From: CAWGGS01 sp963822095
GTDB taxonomy: Bacteria > Desulfobacterota > Desulfobulbia > Desulfobulbales > Desulfocapsaceae
DNA: 64,000 bases
Assembly: GCA_963822095.1 (NCBI GenBank)
Contig: CAWGGS010000030.1
Coordinates: 5,318 to 69,317, forward strand
Reading direction: 5' to 3'
The translations under genes and the position numbers were made by a program. The notes beneath the pieces are model-generated. The model did no database searches. It was not told where the DNA came from and saw nothing but the letters and a program-made list of their open reading frames with translations. Every line of letters begins with the position of its first letter. Positions within the stretch are counted from its first letter, which is position 1. Below are positions 61,273 to 64,000 of the stretch, in pieces.

Positions 61273-63525
61273 GTGACTGATAAAATGCAACGAACCGAAA
61301 AGGCCGACACCGTGGAGATCGAGATAAATCATCACGCCGTGATCGTGCCCGCGGGCGTCAGTGTGCTGCGCGCCGCGGAACTGTTCGGCATATCCATCCC
61401 TTCGCTCTGTTCCCACAAAGATCTGAGCCCCTTCGGGGGTTGCCGGATGTGTATGGTGGAGATCGAGGGCATGCGGGGCTATCCTCTTTCCTGCAGTACG
61501 ATTGTCCAGGAAGGCATGAAGGTCCTGACCGAAACCGCGACCCTGCGTGACATGCGCCGGGAGATCCTGCAGTTGATCTTAAGCGAGCATCCGTCAAGCT
61601 GTCTGATCTGTGAAGAGAGTGAAGAGTGTAAGCAATACCAGTTCACCATTCGAAAGACCGGGGTGAGTACCGGCTGCCGGTATTGCCCCAACGACAACCA
61701 GTGCGAACTCCAGCAGGTGGTGGAAAAAGTGGGGCTTACCGAGATCGACTACCCGATTTTCTATCACGGCTATGAACCGGAACACGACGATCCGTTTTAC
61801 GACCGTGACTACAACATCTGCATCCTCTGCGGTCGTTGCGTACGAATGTGCCAGGAGGTCCGAGGCACCTCGGTCCTGGCGTTTAAACACCGCGGTTCCA
61901 AGGTCAGGATCGGTCCGGCCTTCGGAGACAGTCATGTGGAGGCGGGGTGCGAATTCTGCGGCGCCTGCGTTTCGGTCTGCCCCACGGGAGCCCTTGCGGA
62001 CAAGGCCTCTAAATGGGACGGCAAGCCCGACGGCACGGAGGTTTCAACCTGTCCCTTCTGCCCTTTGGGCTGCCGTATCGTGTTGCATCACAAGGATGGC
62101 AGACTCTCCAAGGTGACCGGCCACCGGGATGATGAGATCAACGACGGCCAGCTGTGTCTGCGCGGGAGGTACTGTCTGCCTGAAGCGACCCAGCATTTCC
62201 GGCGCACCAAAAAACCGATGGTGATGCACGGAAAATACTTCCGAGAGGTACCCTGGCCCGAGGCCGTACACGAGGTTGCGGCAATACTCAAAGAGACCAG
62301 TCCGGAGGACTTTCTGATGGCGGTCTCAGGGGACTTGACCAATGAAAGTCTGTATGCCGCACGCAAATTTGTAAACTCCTGCCTGGGCGGCAGCATCGAT
62401 TCCACCGTGAGATACACTATTACCGGCGGGCCGCAGCTATGGAGCAGGCTTTTTTCGCTGCCGATATCACTTAAAGAAATTGCAAGCGCCGATACGATCA
62501 TTGCCATGGGGTTGGATTCACGCTTTTATTTTTCCGTGGCCGGGGTCCAGGTCCGGCACGCGCTGAAACATGGTGCAAATCTCGTGACCATCGATGCCCG
62601 GGAATCGAACCTGTCCCGTTACACCGATCATTACCTGCAGCCGATACCCGGGCAGGAAGGCCTGCTCTTGGACTTTCTGGCAAAACGCCTTGCCGGCAGC
62701 CGTTCAGGCAATGTCAGGAAAGTCGCCATGGAAGCGGGTGTTGAAAAAAAATACCTGCAGGAGGCCGCCGAGAGGCTCCGTGACGGTCATCGACTGGCGG
62801 TTATCATCGGTCCCACAATCTTCGAGTATAGCGACAATTCCCTACTCCTTGACGGACTTTTCAAGCTGGAAAAACGCCCTCAGACGACCTTTTTACCTCT
62901 TTATCACGGCACGAATATGCGCGGGGCAATGGAGCTGGGCGTTTTTGATGATTTCCCGGCCGACAGGTCCCAAGACCGCCAAATCTCATTGGAGGATGTC
63001 TTTGAGGGGCGTAAAAGGGCCAAGGTGATCTATCTGGTGGGACAGTCCCCGTTTTTGCAGAGACCGGATTGCGATTATCTGGTCAGCCAGGATCTGTATC
63101 TGCCACCCTTTGCCGTGAATGCTTTCCTGCCGGCGGCAAGCTTCGCTGAATGCGGCGGGACGATTACCAATGTCGCAGGCCGTGTCCAAGATATCATCAG
63201 CGTCGAAAATCCGCCCGACGGGGCCGTGAACGGTTTTGTGCGCCCGGACTGGTGGATATTTACCCAACTCAGCCGGGAGTTGGGCGGCACCGCGTTGGAG
63301 TATACACATGAGGCAGAAATCCGCGAAGAGATCCACCGCACCATTCCCGGCTTTCCCGCCGTTGCCGACCGCAGGCCACGGCGGACGGCAGCGACAAACA
63401 CACACTCCGTTGACCGGCAGGACATTGCGCCGACGGGGACAGGCGATTTTTTGCTGGTGGTCAACCAGGGCGGTTTTCAGCATGCAGCCGCGCATGCCGC
63501 GCGTGCGCCGAGGGATGCGGAATGA
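61273..63525 (+). CDS. NuoG-like molybdopterin-family subunit, C-terminus interrupted
   Basis: The gene starts with GTG behind GAGGTGA. It has an N-terminal [2Fe-2S] domain (CSHKDLSPFGGCRMC), a His-Cys cluster region (SSCLICEESEEC, GCRYCPNDNQC), two ferredoxin clusters (CILCGRCVRMCQ, CEFCGACVSVCPTGA) and then a molybdopterin-oxidoreductase core (CPFCPLGCRIV, GQLCLRGRYC). Where formate dehydrogenases have Cys/Sec-His, this reads SIDSTVRYTITGG, so no formate-type metal ligand is visible. The normal C-terminus breaks after FLLVVNQGGFQH (about 63478), where base composition jumps; the last ~15 residues are foreign. The true protein was probably longer. Confidence 0.88.
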   Translation: MTDKMQRTEKADTVEIEINHHAVIVPAGVSVLRAAELFGISIPSLCSHKDLSPFGGCRMCMVEIEGMRGYPLSCSTIVQEGMKVLTETATLRDMRREILQLILSEHPSSCLICEESEECKQYQFTIRKTGVSTGCRYCPNDNQCELQQVVEKVGLTEIDYPIFYHGYEPEHDDPFYDRDYNICILCGRCVRMCQEVRGTSVLAFKHRGSKVRIGPAFGDSHVEAGCEFCGACVSVCPTGALADKASKWDGKPDGTEVSTCPFCPLGCRIVLHHKDGRLSKVTGHRDDEINDGQLCLRGRYCLPEATQHFRRTKKPMVMHGKYFREVPWPEAVHEVAAILKETSPEDFLMAVSGDLTNESLYAARKFVNSCLGGSIDSTVRYTITGGPQLWSRLFSLPISLKEIASADTIIAMGLDSRFYFSVAGVQVRHALKHGANLVTIDARESNLSRYTDHYLQPIPGQEGLLLDFLAKRLAGSRSGNVRKVAMEAGVEKKYLQEAAERLRDGHRLAVIIGPTIFEYSDNSLLLDGLFKLEKRPQTTFLPLYHGTNMRGAMELGVFDDFPADRSQDRQISLEDVFEGRKRAKVIYLVGQSPFLQRPDCDYLVSQDLYLPPFAVNAFLPAASFAECGGTITNVAGRVQDIISVENPPDGAVNGFVRPDWWIFTQLSRELGGTALEYTHEAEIREEIHRTIPGFPAVADRRPRRTAATNTHSVDRQDIAPTGTGDFLLVVNQGGFQHAAAHAARAPRDAE

Positions 63526-63610
63526 CCACGAGCACTGCCGGATCTGCGCGGAGGCCTGCCTGGCCAGCGCCGACGCCTGCGAGACGATGGTGCCCGCGCT
63601 CGTACCCTGA
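63515..63610 (+). CDS. C-terminal end of a Cys-rich four-helix (DUF326/Csp-like) protein, partial
   Basis: Only the last ~31 residues are visible: NDHEHCRICAEACLASADACETM. The HxxCxxCAxxC..xxAC spacing is typical of the copper-storing Csp/DUF326 four-helix bundle, though one usual Cys is Ser here. Upstream sequence belonging to this gene is missing because of the junction near 63478. GC-rich. Confidence 0.6.
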   Translation: MRNDHEHCRICAEACLASADACETMVPALVP

Positions 63611-63627
63611 ATCCGCCGAACCGCAAC

Positions 63628-64000
63628 GTGACCGAGTCGTCGCGGTCCGGCATCCGCAAGCGTGCGGTTTGGAACGTCCTCGTGCCCGTCATGCTGGGCG
63701 GGGCCTTGCTGACGCTCGCCTTCGGCGTGACGCGGCCGGTCCTGTCGACCGACAAGCTGCTCGAGGATGCCAGGACGTGGTCCATCCTCTCCGGCGGCTT
63801 CGACTTGCTGCGCGGTGGCGACGCGCTGCTCGGCCTACTGCTCCTTTCCTTCTCGGCCGCGTTCCCCGCCGTGAAGCTGATGCTGCTCGGCGTGGCCTGG
63901 TGGCAGCGCAGCAACGATGGATTCGCGCTTAAGCTGATCGGCGGGCTGCGGACGCTCGGGAAATGGTCGATGCTCGATGTGCTCACCGTCGCAGTGTTCG
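63628..64000 (+). CDS. PqiA-like (paraquat-inducible protein A family) membrane protein, 5' part
   Basis: It opens at GTG 63628 (TESSRSGIRKRAVWNVLVPV) and runs off the window. Membrane helices alternate with DLLRGGDALLGLLLLSFSAAFPAVKL and end GKWSMLDVLTVAVF, the typical KWSMxDV motif of PqiA proteins. Codon use is strongly GC-biased. Start codon not certain. Confidence 0.75.
   Translation, partial: MTESSRSGIRKRAVWNVLVPVMLGGALLTLAFGVTRPVLSTDKLLEDARTWSILSGGFDLLRGGDALLGLLLLSFSAAFPAVKLMLLGVAWWQRSNDGFALKLIGGLRTLGKWSMLDVLTVAVF

Larger units (their letters stand above)
63478..64000. other. High-GC terminal segment, likely chimeric or foreign
   Basis: Base composition shifts sharply to strongly GC-rich with G/C-ending codons, unlike the rest of the window. 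The reading frame of the NuoG-like gene is cut at this point and unrelated gene pieces follow directly. This fits a misjoined contig or very recent insertion. Confidence 0.75.

Noticed and set aside
61273..63525. Calling the large Nuo-like subunit a formate dehydrogenase
   Set aside because: The Cys/Sec-His active-site motif is not visible, so a NuoG-like role is the safer call.
63522..63932. 136-codon frame at the contig end
   Set aside because: Rich in Arg/Ala/Pro, typical of an off-frame reading in GC-rich DNA; the PqiA-like frame there is the real one.

Overview
The window reads as a chromosomal contig from an anaerobic, formate-oxidising Deltaproteobacterium-like organism (Desulfobacterota, most likely Desulfobulbales). 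This placement is inferred from gene content, since no rRNA is present. The supporting genes are a periplasmic Tat-exported formate dehydrogenase with its maturation genes, a selenoprotein SelD, sucrose synthase with sucrose-phosphate synthase, a DHH-CBS-polyA polymerase fusion, many two-component systems, and a NuoEFG-like electron-transfer module. I found no tRNA, rRNA, CRISPR array or complete insertion sequence.

Layout. 0-4.4 kb holds two membrane glycosyltransferases of the GT39/ArnT type, the first with two compensating frameshifts. 4.5-10.1 kb is housekeeping and small genes: a two-CW HTH protein, an FmdB-type zinc ribbon, FtsB-like, DUF523, TatC, serS and an unknown 436-aa protein. 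10.1-23.9 kb is a formate dehydrogenase locus. On the minus strand it runs periplasmic binding protein, sensor kinase, response regulator, polyferredoxin, TorD-like chaperone, small Tat protein, FdnG, FdnH, FdnI and mobB, with fdhD divergent. 24-31.9 kb carries ddl, rpsU, a XerC/D recombinase, the CCA-enzyme fusion, a site-2 protease, an unknown protein and a GT8-like enzyme. At 32.5 kb is selD with an in-frame UGA. 33.7-39.2 kb is a translationally coupled sucrose operon (fructokinase, SPS/SPP, sucrose synthase). 39.2-45.6 kb holds a cytidylate-kinase-like protein, an atypical thioredoxin-like protein, recD2, a PilZ protein, an OB-fold lipoprotein, a pterin dehydratase-like protein and an orphan antitoxin.

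45.5-52.6 kb is a decayed region. It contains a broken relE toxin, a fossil tyrosine recombinase and an EAL-HDOD remnant, interleaved with an intact FIST / histidine kinase / receiver-HDOD cassette and a LysE exporter. 52.6-57.5 kb is a cassette of PAS histidine kinase, sigma-54 activator, archaemetzincin and a GcvH-like protein. Upstream of the GcvH-like gene lies a truncated tandem copy with an excellent sigma-54 promoter. 57.7-58.5 kb contains remnants of a Lon-related protease and a methyltransferase. 59-63.5 kb is a NuoE/NuoF/NuoG-like module.

The final ~520 bases are much more GC-rich and encode pieces of a Cys-rich four-helix protein and a PqiA-like protein. They interrupt the NuoG-like gene and look like a chimeric contig end or a foreign insertion. 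Several genes in the first 12.5 kb (ArnT-like, FdnI, FdnH) carry single-base frameshifts in otherwise well-conserved sequence, so indel errors in the assembly should be considered before calling pseudogenes.
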